Positions 1 through 6,217 of a DNA stretch of 6,649 nt are shown piece after piece (within the stretch, counting starts at the first letter, position 1; each line of letters begins with the position of its first letter). Made by a program: the position numbers and the translations under genes. The DNA is taken from the NCBI GenBank assembly GCA_048498415.1, contig JBEHYA010000100.1, positions 1 through 6,649 on the forward strand, given 5' to 3'. The stretch comes from JBEHYA01 sp048498415. GTDB taxonomy: Bacteria > Pseudomonadota > Alphaproteobacteria > UBA9219 > RGZA01. The notes beneath the pieces are model-generated. The model saw only the letters and a list, made by a program, of their open reading frames with translations, did not search any database and was not told the DNA's origin.

Positions 1-476
1 AAACCGCCGCGTTGCCGTTCCAGGTGGGTCCATGACCGCACAAGGCGCGAGCGTTGATAGGTTAAAGCCGCCAGTTCCACCTGCAGTTGGCCTTCACGGG
101 TTTGCGCGCGTTCACCGAAAATCTCTAAAATCAGCCCGGTGCGGTCGATGACCTTGGTCATCCACGCTTCTTCTAGATTTCGCTGCTGCGGCGGGGTGAG
201 CGGGTGGTTGATAAACACCAGCCCGATCCTGTTTTCCTTGATGGTCTCGCCAATCTGTTCGATCTGACCCTTGCCAATCAAATGCGCGGGGCTGGCCTTG
301 GCGACATTACAAATGCGCCCGCCATCCACTTCAAGGCCGCTAATGGCAAGCGCCAGCCCACGGGCTTCTTCCAGCATGGCTTCCGCCGTGCGCTGGCCCA
401 TTTCGCCATGCAAAATGGGCTGCACCACATACGCCTTGGTGGCGGGCGGCAGAATGTCTTCGCTTTGTTTACTCAC
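1..476 (-). CDS. hflX: Ribosome-associated GTPase HflX, N-terminal part (runs off the window)
   Basis: HflX is a cytoplasmic GTPase that binds the large ribosomal subunit and splits stalled or stress-inactivated ribosomes. The first 158 codons are present and give the N-terminal HflX domain. Family hallmarks seen are PPQQRNLE (residues 95-102), VIDRTGLIL (109-117), TREGQLQVELA (126-136) and RSWTHLERQRGG (147-158), which leads into the glycine-rich linker. The GTPase domain (G1-G5) lies beyond base 1 and cannot be judged. The start is GTG at 476-474: it is the first start codon after an in-frame TGA three codons upstream, and its GTGA overlaps the hfq stop by 4 nt. No strong Shine-Dalgarno is visible, so translation is probably coupled to hfq. 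hfq-hflX adjacency is widespread in Proteobacteria. Family assignment is very secure; only the missing C-terminus limits it. Confidence 0.96.
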   Translation of the reverse strand, partial: MSKQSEDILPPATKAYVVQPILHGEMGQRTAEAMLEEARGLALAISGLEVDGGRICNVAKASPAHLIGKGQIEQIGETIKENRIGLVFINHPLTPPQQRNLEEAWMTKVIDRTGLILEIFGERAQTREGQLQVELAALTYQRSRLVRSWTHLERQRGG

Positions 477-718
477 GCCGTCTCAGACGTTTCGGCCGGC
501 TCGAACAGCTGCATCGGGTTGCTCGGCATGATGGTTGAAATGGCATGCTTGTACACAAGTTGCGCATGGCTTTCCCGGCGCAGCAGCACCGAAAAATTAT
601 CAAACCACGTGATCACGCCCTGCAGCTTGACCCCATTGACCAGAAATACAGTGACCGGATTTTTATTTTTACGGACGTTGTTGAGAAACACATCCTGCAC
701 ATTCTGCTTATCAGACAT
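473..718 (-). CDS. hfq: RNA chaperone Hfq
   Basis: Hfq is an Sm-like homohexameric RNA chaperone that pairs small RNAs with mRNAs. The 81-residue product covers the whole Sm core. Visible family residues are Gln8 at the proximal RNA pocket, the basic rim stretch RKNK (16-19), VNGVKLQG (27-34), Asp40 and Phe42 in the Sm1 motif, and YKHAIST (56-62), the Sm2 hallmark, whose Lys57 and His58 match E. coli Lys56 and His57. The C-terminal tail after residue 66 is short and acidic, as in other alphaproteobacterial Hfq, without the long tail of enterobacterial Hfq. The ATG at 718-716 lies inside the last codons of the upstream HAD gene (8-nt overlap); an AAGG sits 9 nt upstream, a modest ribosome binding site. 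It overlaps hflX by 4 nt. Because its leader lies within the HAD gene, any hfq-specific promoter would have to be inside that gene; I saw no clear one. Confidence 0.99.
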   Translation of the reverse strand: MSDKQNVQDVFLNNVRKNKNPVTVFLVNGVKLQGVITWFDNFSVLLRRESHAQLVYKHAISTIMPSNPMQLFEPAETSETA

Positions 719-1457
719 TGCTTGCCGCCTTTTTATTATGGTTGTTATGGCTCTTTTGGCTTGGACTAAAAGATAAAAGCTCCCGCATTCCTGTCAAGAG
801 CGCTTCAAGGTCTGGTAATGCCAATATCGGCGGGTAGTTCTCGTCGCCAATGGCATCCGGCCCCACACCTACGGCCAGACAGCCGGAACGATGCGCGACC
901 TGCATGTCGCTTGGCATATCGCCCACAAACCACACATCGGGCCCCGCTTCCAGATGATTAACATTTAAAATCAGGTTCACCGGCGCGGGGTGCGGCTTAT
1001 CGTGCTCGGCATCCGATGCCCCCACAATCGCCGTGAAATATTTCGACCAGCCCAGGTGCTTGATTTCTTTTCGCACCAGCGGCCCGCCTTTGTTGCTGCA
1101 AATGGCCATGCGAATGCCGTGCTCTTCCAGCAGCTCCAGCAATGCCGGCGCATGCTCAAATGTTTTCAGCCCGCGCAAATGGTGGCGGCGGTAAGTCGCA
1201 TAAAAAATCTCACCGGCGCGTTCCCAATCATCGCCGAAAATTTTGGGAAAAGAATTCTTCATCGACTGGCGCGAATTGCCAATCATGCGCGCGCGGTCCC
1301 ACTCCTCCAGCTTGAATTCGCGCAAAGCCGCGTTCATCGCCAGCGTTAAAGAATCCCAATTGTCGACAAGCGTTGAATCCCAGTCAAAGATCATCGCTTG
1401 CGGAACGCGGGGTAAAAGGGTTCTAAAAACAGTCGCCATTTTGGTTCTAAAGACCAT
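711..1457 (-). CDS. HAD-superfamily phosphatase, phosphoglycolate phosphatase-like
   Basis: A 248-residue soluble haloacid-dehalogenase-type hydrolase, probably a small-molecule phosphatase using an aspartyl-phosphate intermediate and Mg2+. All four motifs are present: motif I DWDSTLVD (25-32; nucleophile Asp25, acid/base Asp27), motif II Ser121 in AICSNKGG (118-125), motif III Lys154 in DKPHP, and motif IV GDMPSD (179-184). A helical cap follows motif I (about 35-110), as in Gph-type enzymes. Motif I has Ser where DxDGT usually has Gly. The substrate cannot be inferred from sequence. The start is uncertain: ATG 1457 and ATG 1439 (Met7) are both possible, neither has a good ribosome binding site, and the first 13 residues contain a repeated VFRT. 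The C-terminal 20 residues are Ser/Asn/Lys-rich and encode the hfq leader, so this tail may reflect RNA needs rather than protein function. It heads the HAD-hfq-hflX set. Confidence 0.9.
   Translation of the reverse strand: MVFRTKMATVFRTLLPRVPQAMIFDWDSTLVDNWDSLTLAMNAALREFKLEEWDRARMIGNSRQSMKNSFPKIFGDDWERAGEIFYATYRRHHLRGLKTFEHAPALLELLEEHGIRMAICSNKGGPLVRKEIKHLGWSKYFTAIVGASDAEHDKPHPAPVNLILNVNHLEAGPDVWFVGDMPSDMQVAHRSGCLAVGVGPDAIGDENYPPILALPDLEALLTGMRELLSFSPSQKSHNNHNKKAASNV
1419..1451. repeat. Two-copy direct repeat GGTTCTAAA, 24-bp period
   Basis: GGTTCTAAA occurs at 1419-1427 and 1443-1451. On the minus strand it encodes the VFRT repeated at residues 2-5 and 10-13 of the HAD protein, exactly eight codons apart. 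It lies at the 5' end of the gene and yields two alternative in-frame ATG codons (1457 and 1439). A small tandem duplication is the simplest reading; the rest of the 24-bp unit has diverged. Confidence 0.5.
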
Positions 1458-1470
1458 TATCCATGCGCCG

Positions 1471-1502
1471 TTGACAGCAAAAAATTAACGCCGCAATATA
1501 AT
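1471..1502 (+). promoter_or_regulatory. Candidate sigma-70 promoter for the plus-strand gene
   Basis: TTGACA (1471-1476) and TATAAT (1497-1502) both match the hexamer consensus perfectly, but the spacer is 20 bp rather than 16-18, which would weaken the promoter. Transcription would begin near 1509 and leave a leader of about 46 nt before the ATG at 1556. The segment lies in the 98-bp divergent intergenic region that must also hold the start signals of the HAD-hfq-hflX set. On the minus strand TATATT (1500-1495) could be a -10 box for that set, but no convincing -35 precedes it. Confidence 0.4.
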
Positions 1503-1555
1503 TCCGCATTCGAAAATAAGTTTATTGATTCAGTCTTTTCAACGCGGAGATAGCA

Positions 1556-2032
1556 ATGAGTTTATTAGACGATATGACCGCCCCCACCAGCACCCACAAT
1601 AAAGCCGAGGCCGTGGACATTTATAGCGGTGTTGATTTCAACCCGGCTTCCCTGCCCGAAAGCGATACGCGTTCAAGCGCCGCCTACCGTCTGCGATGCG
1701 ATCGCGGCCCGACCATTTACGTCGCCATGTATAAAAAGGCCGATGGCGAACCGCGCTTTAATGCCCGGCTGGTCTCCGATGGCGCGAATGAAATGCCCAC
1801 CGTCAATGATACGACCATGTCGCGTATCTATCTTGATCGGGAAGCGAATGAGGTGATCACCGGTCTAGCCGCGCATCTCAACCTTACGGCAAACCGTGCA
1901 CATCCCGATGAACTGGTCGATTTGTCATCTGAGCAATTCGGATCCGTGGTCAGCCTGATTAAAGACGCGCCATGGCCCAAGCGCGCCGTGAACTGGATCC
2001 GCGATCTGCCGCCTGACACGCTGCATCAGTAA
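1556..2032 (+). CDS. Hypothetical protein, 158 residues, only plus-strand gene
   Basis: I do not recognise this protein. It is probably a real gene: GGAG lies 6 nt before the ATG, a consensus-like promoter lies upstream, a hairpin with a T-rich tract follows the TAA stop, and no larger minus-strand frame competes. The product is acidic (about 23 Asp/Glu against 16 Lys/Arg) and has no signal peptide or membrane segment, so a cytoplasmic location is likely. Residues 1-40 are rich in Ser, Thr, Pro and Asp and look disordered. Residues 43-75 alternate polar and hydrophobic in a way that suggests beta strands, including TIYVAMYKK. Residues 85-158 look mainly helical and end in a Trp/Pro-containing stretch (APWPKRAVNWIRDLPPD). 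The single cysteine (Cys48) gives no metal site. It sits alone between two minus-strand blocks, convergent with ntrX. No function is proposed. Confidence 0.8.
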   Translation: MSLLDDMTAPTSTHNKAEAVDIYSGVDFNPASLPESDTRSSAAYRLRCDRGPTIYVAMYKKADGEPRFNARLVSDGANEMPTVNDTTMSRIYLDREANEVITGLAAHLNLTANRAHPDELVDLSSEQFGSVVSLIKDAPWPKRAVNWIRDLPPDTLHQ

Positions 2033-2040
2033 TTTATCCG

Positions 2041-2119
2041 GCATCCCCGCGCAGGCGGGGATCCAGTTTGTTTTTAGAAAATAAGCAGGAAAGTGGACCC
2101 GGCCTTCGCCGGGGTGACA
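2041..2119. repeat. Paired palindromic intergenic repeat, copy A
   Basis: Two short GC-rich hairpins face each other about 30 nt apart. The left one is an 8-bp stem with GCAG loop (2043-2062) followed by TCCA. The right one is CCCGGC-CTTC-GCCGGG (2098-2113), preceded by TGGA and followed by GTGACA. Read on the minus strand the right hairpin is nearly identical to the left hairpin of the element at 6218-6310, one G shorter. The layout CA-hairpin-TCCA ... TGGA-hairpin-TG matches that second element, so they belong to one dispersed family of REP/BIME-like repeats. No protein is encoded. It occupies the convergent gap between the hypothetical gene and ntrX. Confidence 0.75.
2043..2076 (+). terminator. 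Candidate terminator of the plus-strand gene
   Basis: An 8-bp perfect stem ATCCCCGC / GCGGGGAT (2043-2050 with 2055-2062) with a GCAG loop begins 10 nt after the stop codon and is followed, after CCAG, by TTTGTTTTT (2067-2075). The geometry fits an intrinsic terminator, although the T tract starts 4 nt late. The same hairpin is the left half of the paired palindrome element at 2041-2119, so terminator activity may be a by-product of that element. Confidence 0.5.
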
Positions 2120-2158
2120 GGTTTTCTAAGCTCGTGCCTCGCTAAGAAAACCTGGTCA
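2115..2158. terminator. Long hairpin overlapping the ntrX stop codon
   Basis: Arms 2118-2131 and 2141-2154 are complementary over 14 bp with one mismatch, around a 9-nt loop. The complementarity continues through TGAC (2115-2118) and GTCA (2155-2158) with a one-base bulge, so the right arm includes the ntrX TGA. The stem is partly A/T (GGTTTTCT with AGAAAACC) and no T run follows on either strand, so it is not a textbook intrinsic terminator. As a transcript from either convergent gene it would form a stable 3' structure that could stop or protect mRNA. Its outer end abuts copy A of the paired palindrome. Confidence 0.45.
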
Positions 2159-3565
2159 ATTCATCCGCTGCTCAATCGGCTCCGCCACATGCGCGCTTGA
2201 GCCATGCACGCCCAGCATCTTCAGCTTGCGGTGGAGCGCGGAGCGTTCCATGCCGATGAAGTTGGCGGTCCGGGAGATATTGCCGCCAAAGCGCGTGACT
2301 TGGGCGAGTAAATATTCACGTTCAAACATTTCGCGGGCATCACGCAAGGGGAGCATCATAATCTCGCCGCCCTTCTCCCACTTGAGCACATTCGGCGTGC
2401 TCGCCGTGATTTCCGGCGGCAGTTGATCGGCGCGGATGGCTTCCTTATCGGTGTTGTGCATGATCAGCAGCCACTCCATGGCATTCCGCAGCTGGCGGAT
2501 ATTGCCCGGCCATTCATAGGCCTGCAGTGCTGCCAACGCATCTTCACCCAGCGTGCGCGGCGCCAGACCGGCGTTTTCCGAGGCGCGGGTGAGGAAATAC
2601 TGGGCGAGACCCGGAATATCATCGCGGCGCGCGGCCAGCGAGATCACCTTCAGGGGCACCACGTTTAAACGGTAATAAAGGTCCTGCCGGAAGCGGCCTT
2701 CGGCCATCAGCGCTTCCAGATTTTTGTTCGTGCTGGCCACCACGCGCACATCCACCTGCACCTTGGTGCTGCCGCCGACGCGGCAGAAGCTTTGTTCCTG
2801 GAGTGCCCGTAAAATCTTGCCCTGCGTTTCCAGCGGCATATCGGCGATTTCATCCAGCAGCAGCGTGCCATTATGCGCCATTTCCAGAAGGCCGGTTTTG
2901 CGGCCTTGGCCGTTGGCGCCTTCAATACCAAATAATTCTACTTCAAGGCGATCCGGCTGCATGATGGCACAGTTCACAACCACGAACGGGCCATCCGCCC
3001 GCTTCGACATTTTATGAAGGGCACGCGCCACCACTTCCTTGCCAGCACCCGCGGGGCCCGTAATCAGCACGCGGCTGCCTGTCGGCGCCACTTTCTCTAA
3101 GGTCTTCCGAATCTCTTGTACGGCGGGGCTTTTGCCGATCAGTTCGCTCTCATGGCCGGCTTTCAGGCGCAGTTCCTGGTTTTCGCGTTTCAGGCGAAAG
3201 GCTTCCAATGCTTTTTCAACCACCATAAGCAAGCGGTCGGACTTAAACGGCTTTTCAATAAAATCGAACGCGCCTTTCTTCACGGCAGCGACCGCGGTTT
3301 CAATATTGCCGTGGCCGCTGATCATGATGACCGGCATCAGCGGGTATGTTTTGGTGATGTGTTCTAAAAGTTGCAGACCGTCCATCTTGCTGCCCTGCAG
3401 CCAGATATCGAGAACAATCAGGCTGGGCTGACGCTGGCTGATTTCCGTGAGCGCGATTTCCGAGCTGCCGGCTTCGCGCGTCTTATATCCTTCATCGGTG
3501 AGAATGCCGCTGACCAACGAGCGAATATCGGCTTCGTCATCAACAATGAGAATGTCATGCGTCAT
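2156..3565 (-). CDS. ntrX: Nitrogen-regulation-type response regulator NtrX
   Basis: The 469-residue partner of the NtrY kinase; a DNA-binding regulator linked in Alphaproteobacteria to nitrogen metabolism, redox/respiratory control and cell envelope functions. Receiver domain 1-120: acidic pocket Asp9/Asp10, phospho-acceptor Asp53, Ser83 and Lys105. AAA+ domain about 140-370: Walker A GPAGAGKE (169-176), Walker B LLLDE (234-238), sensor I near STNKNL (277-282), arginine-finger candidates Arg292 and Arg298, sensor II GNIRQL (353-358). The GAFTGA loop that touches sigma-54 is missing: after ELFG (209-212) the sequence is IEGANGQGRKTG. This is typical of alphaproteobacterial NtrX and argues against classical sigma-54 activation. 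The Fis-type helix-turn-helix is at 425-452 (GGNISRTANFIGMERSALHR within it). The ATG at 3565 has AGAGGA 5 nt upstream. A 95-bp gap separates it from ntrY. Confidence 0.97.
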   Translation of the reverse strand: MTHDILIVDDEADIRSLVSGILTDEGYKTREAGSSEIALTEISQRQPSLIVLDIWLQGSKMDGLQLLEHITKTYPLMPVIMISGHGNIETAVAAVKKGAFDFIEKPFKSDRLLMVVEKALEAFRLKRENQELRLKAGHESELIGKSPAVQEIRKTLEKVAPTGSRVLITGPAGAGKEVVARALHKMSKRADGPFVVVNCAIMQPDRLEVELFGIEGANGQGRKTGLLEMAHNGTLLLDEIADMPLETQGKILRALQEQSFCRVGGSTKVQVDVRVVASTNKNLEALMAEGRFRQDLYYRLNVVPLKVISLAARRDDIPGLAQYFLTRASENAGLAPRTLGEDALAALQAYEWPGNIRQLRNAMEWLLIMHNTDKEAIRADQLPPEITASTPNVLKWEKGGEIMMLPLRDAREMFEREYLLAQVTRFGGNISRTANFIGMERSALHRKLKMLGVHGSSAHVAEPIEQRMN

Positions 3566-3660
3566 GCAATTCCTCTTTCCACATTTGAATTTTATGCGTC
3601 ACAAACAAGCAACTGAGAATCAAATCACATAAACAAGTGTGCCTGCGGTTTGACGATTGA
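3566..3660 (-). promoter_or_regulatory. ntrY-ntrX spacer with ribosome binding site and a direct repeat
   Basis: This 95-bp gap is long for genes usually cotranscribed. It ends in a strong ribosome binding site, AGAGGA (3576-3571), 5 nt before the ntrX ATG. On the minus strand CTTGTTTATGTGA (3637-3625) and CTTGTTTGTGA (3609-3599) form an imperfect direct repeat with starts 28 bp apart, a possible regulator site. The spacer is A/T-richer than its surroundings. I found no convincing -35/-10 pair and no sigma-54 GG-N10-GC element, so a separate ntrX promoter is possible but not shown. Confidence 0.35.
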
Positions 3661-5904
3661 TCAAGCCGCGCTGCTCGCCACCGCCGCCGGGGTCGCAGGA
3701 AACCGCAGTATGACTCGCGCGCCGCCTTCGACTCTGTCTTCCAAAATCAAGCTGCCTGCGTGGTCTTCCATAATCTTTTTCACAATCGCCAGCCCCAGCC
3801 CCGTGCCCTTCGCGCGGGTGGTAATATAAGGCTCGGTCAAACGGTGGCGTTGTTCCTTCGGCAAACCGCGGCCGTTATCTTCCACCGAAATACTCACTTC
3901 GCCATTGTGCAGCTCCGGGATCACCACCACGCGGCCGCGCGGCAGCACTTCGCCCTCACCCGCCACGCGTCCTTCAATCGCCTCGATCGCGTTCTTGATG
4001 AGGTTCGTGACGCTCTGGTGAATAAGCCTTCCATCGCATGTGGCGATGATTGTCTCGTTCGGTAATAAAGTTTCTATATCGACATCGTTGTGGCTGGTAG
4101 ACTGCAACAAAACCGCCTGCCGGCAGATGTCGTTAATATTCTGCGTCATCATCACCGCCTGCGGCATACGCGCAAACGCCGAGAATTCATCGACCATGCG
4201 GCCAATATCATCCACCTGCCGGATGATAGTATCCAGGCACGCCGTAAATACCGCCGGATCGCTGCTAATCTCGTTTAAATAGCGCTTCCGCAAGCGTTCC
4301 GCCGAAAGCTGAATGGGGGTCAGCGGGTTCTTGATTTCATGCGCGATGCGCCGCGCCACGTCGCCCCATGCCGCCTTGCGCTGCGCGGCGATGAGTTCCG
4401 ACACGTCATCGAAGGTCACGACATAATTCTGGAGGTCTTGCTGCTCCAGCGAGACGCGCACGAAGAATGTTTTGGTTTTCTGTTCTTCCTGCCGGATCTC
4501 GATCTCGCCTTCCACAAACCGCACCGAAGGGCCTTCGGCAATCTGCTGCATCAGTTCGCCCATCTCGGGCATGAGCGCGAGCAGCGGTTTGCCCACCCAC
4601 TCTTCCGGGTTGGTGAGATTTAAAAAATAGGCAGCCGACGCATTGATAAGTGTCATCGTCCCGTCATGGCTGACACCAATCACACCGGCGGAAACACCCT
4701 CTAAAACGGCCTCGGTAAACCGGCGGCGATGATCCAGCTGGCGGTTGGCATCAACTAATTCCCGCGTCTGGCTATCCAGCTGGTCGGTCATGCGGTTGAA
4801 GGCGCGGCCCAGCGAGCCCAATTCATCCTGATATTTAAGAAATTTCTCCTGAATACGTGCAGTTAAATCGCCCGCGCGCACGCGTTCAGCCATATCCACC
4901 AGCACGCTTAAGGGCGTGCCCAGCTTGTTGGCGAAATTCATACCGAACCAGATGGCGACCAGCAGCAGCAATAGCGCCACCACTAAAAAGGTCATGAATA
5001 ATTGGCTCTGCAATTCGCCGCCGCGTTTTTTAATCGCAGCATATTCCGCTACTGCCCCTTCGGCTGTTGCCACATGCCCAAGCACCCGCGCTTCTACCGA
5101 ACGTCCCACTAATAAATAGGTATCGTACAGCGCATCAATTTTCACCAGCGCGCGCACATTGTCGGATTTTTGCCCGACCATCACCACCACTTCGCCGTTT
5201 CGCGCCTTATCAATGATGTCTTCGGTAATCGGGTCGAATTCCAGCGAGAAGCTGAGTGCAGAACGTCCCAGCACCTTGCCGCTGCGGCCATCAATCACCA
5301 GCGCGGCGGCAAGTCCGCGTATATTCGTCTGCGCGTCGATAAAGCGGTTGAATACCGCCTGGCTGGTAATCAGCTTGGCCGCATTGCGATTAATATCGCC
5401 GGCCATGGCCAGCGTATCGGCCTTAATGGTTTGCTGGTGTTCCGCCAGATACGCGCGCGCCACTTCCTGGCTTTCATCCACCACCTTCTGCACGCGCTCT
5501 GAGAACCAGCTCTGCACGCCCAAATAAAAGAACAGGCCGGCGAATAGCGCGACGATAATGGTGGGCGTCACGGCGAGCAAACTGAACACGCTCACCATGC
5601 GCAGCAGTAGTGATTTCCCCGCCTTGCTCGCCCGCTGCGCTTTGATAATGCGGCCTAAGCGGTAGAGTACCATCACGCCCAGCGTGCCCAGGCACAGCAT
5701 GCACACCCACAGCAGCACGCGCAAAGTGGCATCGCCGCCCATTACGGGGACGCGCATGGTGATAATGCCAAACGTGGTTAGGCCAATCACGACCGAGGCA
5801 ATGGTGAGCCACAGCGCCGCTTTTTTGAAAAGCTTTACGCGCCGCGACCACTCACGCCAGCGCTGCCACAGGCTGGCAGCTTGTGATTGGATTGTGGATG
5901 TCAT
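3661..5904 (-). CDS. ntrY: Membrane sensor histidine kinase NtrY
   Basis: A 747-residue inner-membrane kinase that should phosphorylate NtrX Asp53. Order of parts: a basic cytoplasmic N-terminus; hydrophobic segments at about 31-50, 62-82 and 104-130; an extracytoplasmic sensor region about 131-300; a fourth membrane segment about 302-324; a HAMP linker about 325-378; a PAS domain about 395-505; then the kinase core. The H-box is AHEIKNPLTP (521-530) with phospho-acceptor His522. The N-box NLIKNAIEAI (634-643), G1 DNGRG (676-680) and G2 GTGLGL (700-705) complete a full ATP-binding domain, so it should be active. Length fits the NtrY family. The ATG at 5904 starts 3 nt after the stop of the Fis-like gene and lacks a clear Shine-Dalgarno, suggesting translational coupling. 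The signal sensed cannot be read from the sequence. Confidence 0.97.
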   Translation of the reverse strand: MTSTIQSQAASLWQRWREWSRRVKLFKKAALWLTIASVVIGLTTFGIITMRVPVMGGDATLRVLLWVCMLCLGTLGVMVLYRLGRIIKAQRASKAGKSLLLRMVSVFSLLAVTPTIIVALFAGLFFYLGVQSWFSERVQKVVDESQEVARAYLAEHQQTIKADTLAMAGDINRNAAKLITSQAVFNRFIDAQTNIRGLAAALVIDGRSGKVLGRSALSFSLEFDPITEDIIDKARNGEVVVMVGQKSDNVRALVKIDALYDTYLLVGRSVEARVLGHVATAEGAVAEYAAIKKRGGELQSQLFMTFLVVALLLLLVAIWFGMNFANKLGTPLSVLVDMAERVRAGDLTARIQEKFLKYQDELGSLGRAFNRMTDQLDSQTRELVDANRQLDHRRRFTEAVLEGVSAGVIGVSHDGTMTLINASAAYFLNLTNPEEWVGKPLLALMPEMGELMQQIAEGPSVRFVEGEIEIRQEEQKTKTFFVRVSLEQQDLQNYVVTFDDVSELIAAQRKAAWGDVARRIAHEIKNPLTPIQLSAERLRKRYLNEISSDPAVFTACLDTIIRQVDDIGRMVDEFSAFARMPQAVMMTQNINDICRQAVLLQSTSHNDVDIETLLPNETIIATCDGRLIHQSVTNLIKNAIEAIEGRVAGEGEVLPRGRVVVIPELHNGEVSISVEDNGRGLPKEQRHRLTEPYITTRAKGTGLGLAIVKKIMEDHAGSLILEDRVEGGARVILRFPATPAAVASSAA

Positions 5905-5907
5905 TAA

Positions 5908-6174
5908 TCAGGCCGCTTTACGGTAATTATCCCGCGCCGCTGGAATTTCCAGCTCACGGATTTTTTTGCGCAGCGTGTTGCGGTTGATGCCCAGCAATTC
6001 CGCCGCCCGCAGCTGGTTGCCGCGGCAGGCCTGCAGCGCCTGCGTAATCAGCGGGCGCTCCACTTCCTTGAGCACGCGGTCATATAGCCCGTTGGCCGGC
6101 AGCTGATAATCGTGCATCAAAAAATACTGGCGCAGATGGCTTTCAACCGATTGCGATAAGCTGGTGAGTGACAT
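5908..6174 (-). CDS. Fis-like DNA-binding protein, free-standing NtrC C-terminal domain
   Basis: An 88-residue cytoplasmic protein consisting of a helical dimerisation part and a Fis-type helix-turn-helix (about 51-77) carrying RGNQLRAAELLGINRNTLRK. From memory of the families, residues 25-43 (LPANGLYDRVLKEVERPLI) and the HTH closely resemble the end of alphaproteobacterial NtrC, and the protein also lines up with E. coli Fis from its residue 25 or so to the end (SV...YF...LY..VL.EVE.PL, RGNQ.RAA...GINR.TLRKK). There is no receiver or AAA+ domain and no room for one. The start is ATG 6174, with AGAAGGA 8 nt upstream; a GTG at 6222 in the same frame lies inside the neighbouring repeat and has no ribosome binding site. 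It sits between dusB and ntrY, exactly where ntrB-ntrC normally lie. It probably binds DNA as a dimer; its targets are unknown. Whether it is a functional Fis analogue or a decaying remnant is open, but the intact frame and strong ribosome binding site favour function. Confidence 0.9.
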   Translation of the reverse strand: MSLTSLSQSVESHLRQYFLMHDYQLPANGLYDRVLKEVERPLITQALQACRGNQLRAAELLGINRNTLRKKIRELEIPAARDNYRKAA

Positions 6175-6217
6175 GGTACGTTTCCTTCTAACGACAAATT
6201 TCTCAAAAAACCAAACC

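Noticed and set aside
204..776. 190-codon plus-strand open frame across hflX, hfq and the HAD end
   Set aside because: It lies antisense to Hfq and HflX, whose motifs are unmistakable, and its translation shows no recognisable domain. It is a shadow frame.
2707..2931. Alternative minus-strand and plus-strand frames inside ntrX and ntrY
   Set aside because: They are high-GC shadow frames within genes whose motifs run continuously from start to stop in another frame.
3566..3660. Sigma-54 promoter before ntrX (GGCAC near 3643)
   Set aside because: The GG-N10-GC spacing is not met: the -12 GC is missing.
3661..5904. Reading the kinase as NtrB rather than NtrY
   Set aside because: NtrB is a shorter soluble kinase. 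This protein has four membrane segments, a HAMP linker and a PAS domain, and it is followed by ntrX.
5908..6174. Reading the short HTH gene as a frameshifted full ntrC
   Set aside because: The sequence upstream is the inverted repeat and then the intact end of dusB. There is no receiver or AAA+ coding sequence in any frame between 6175 and 6311.
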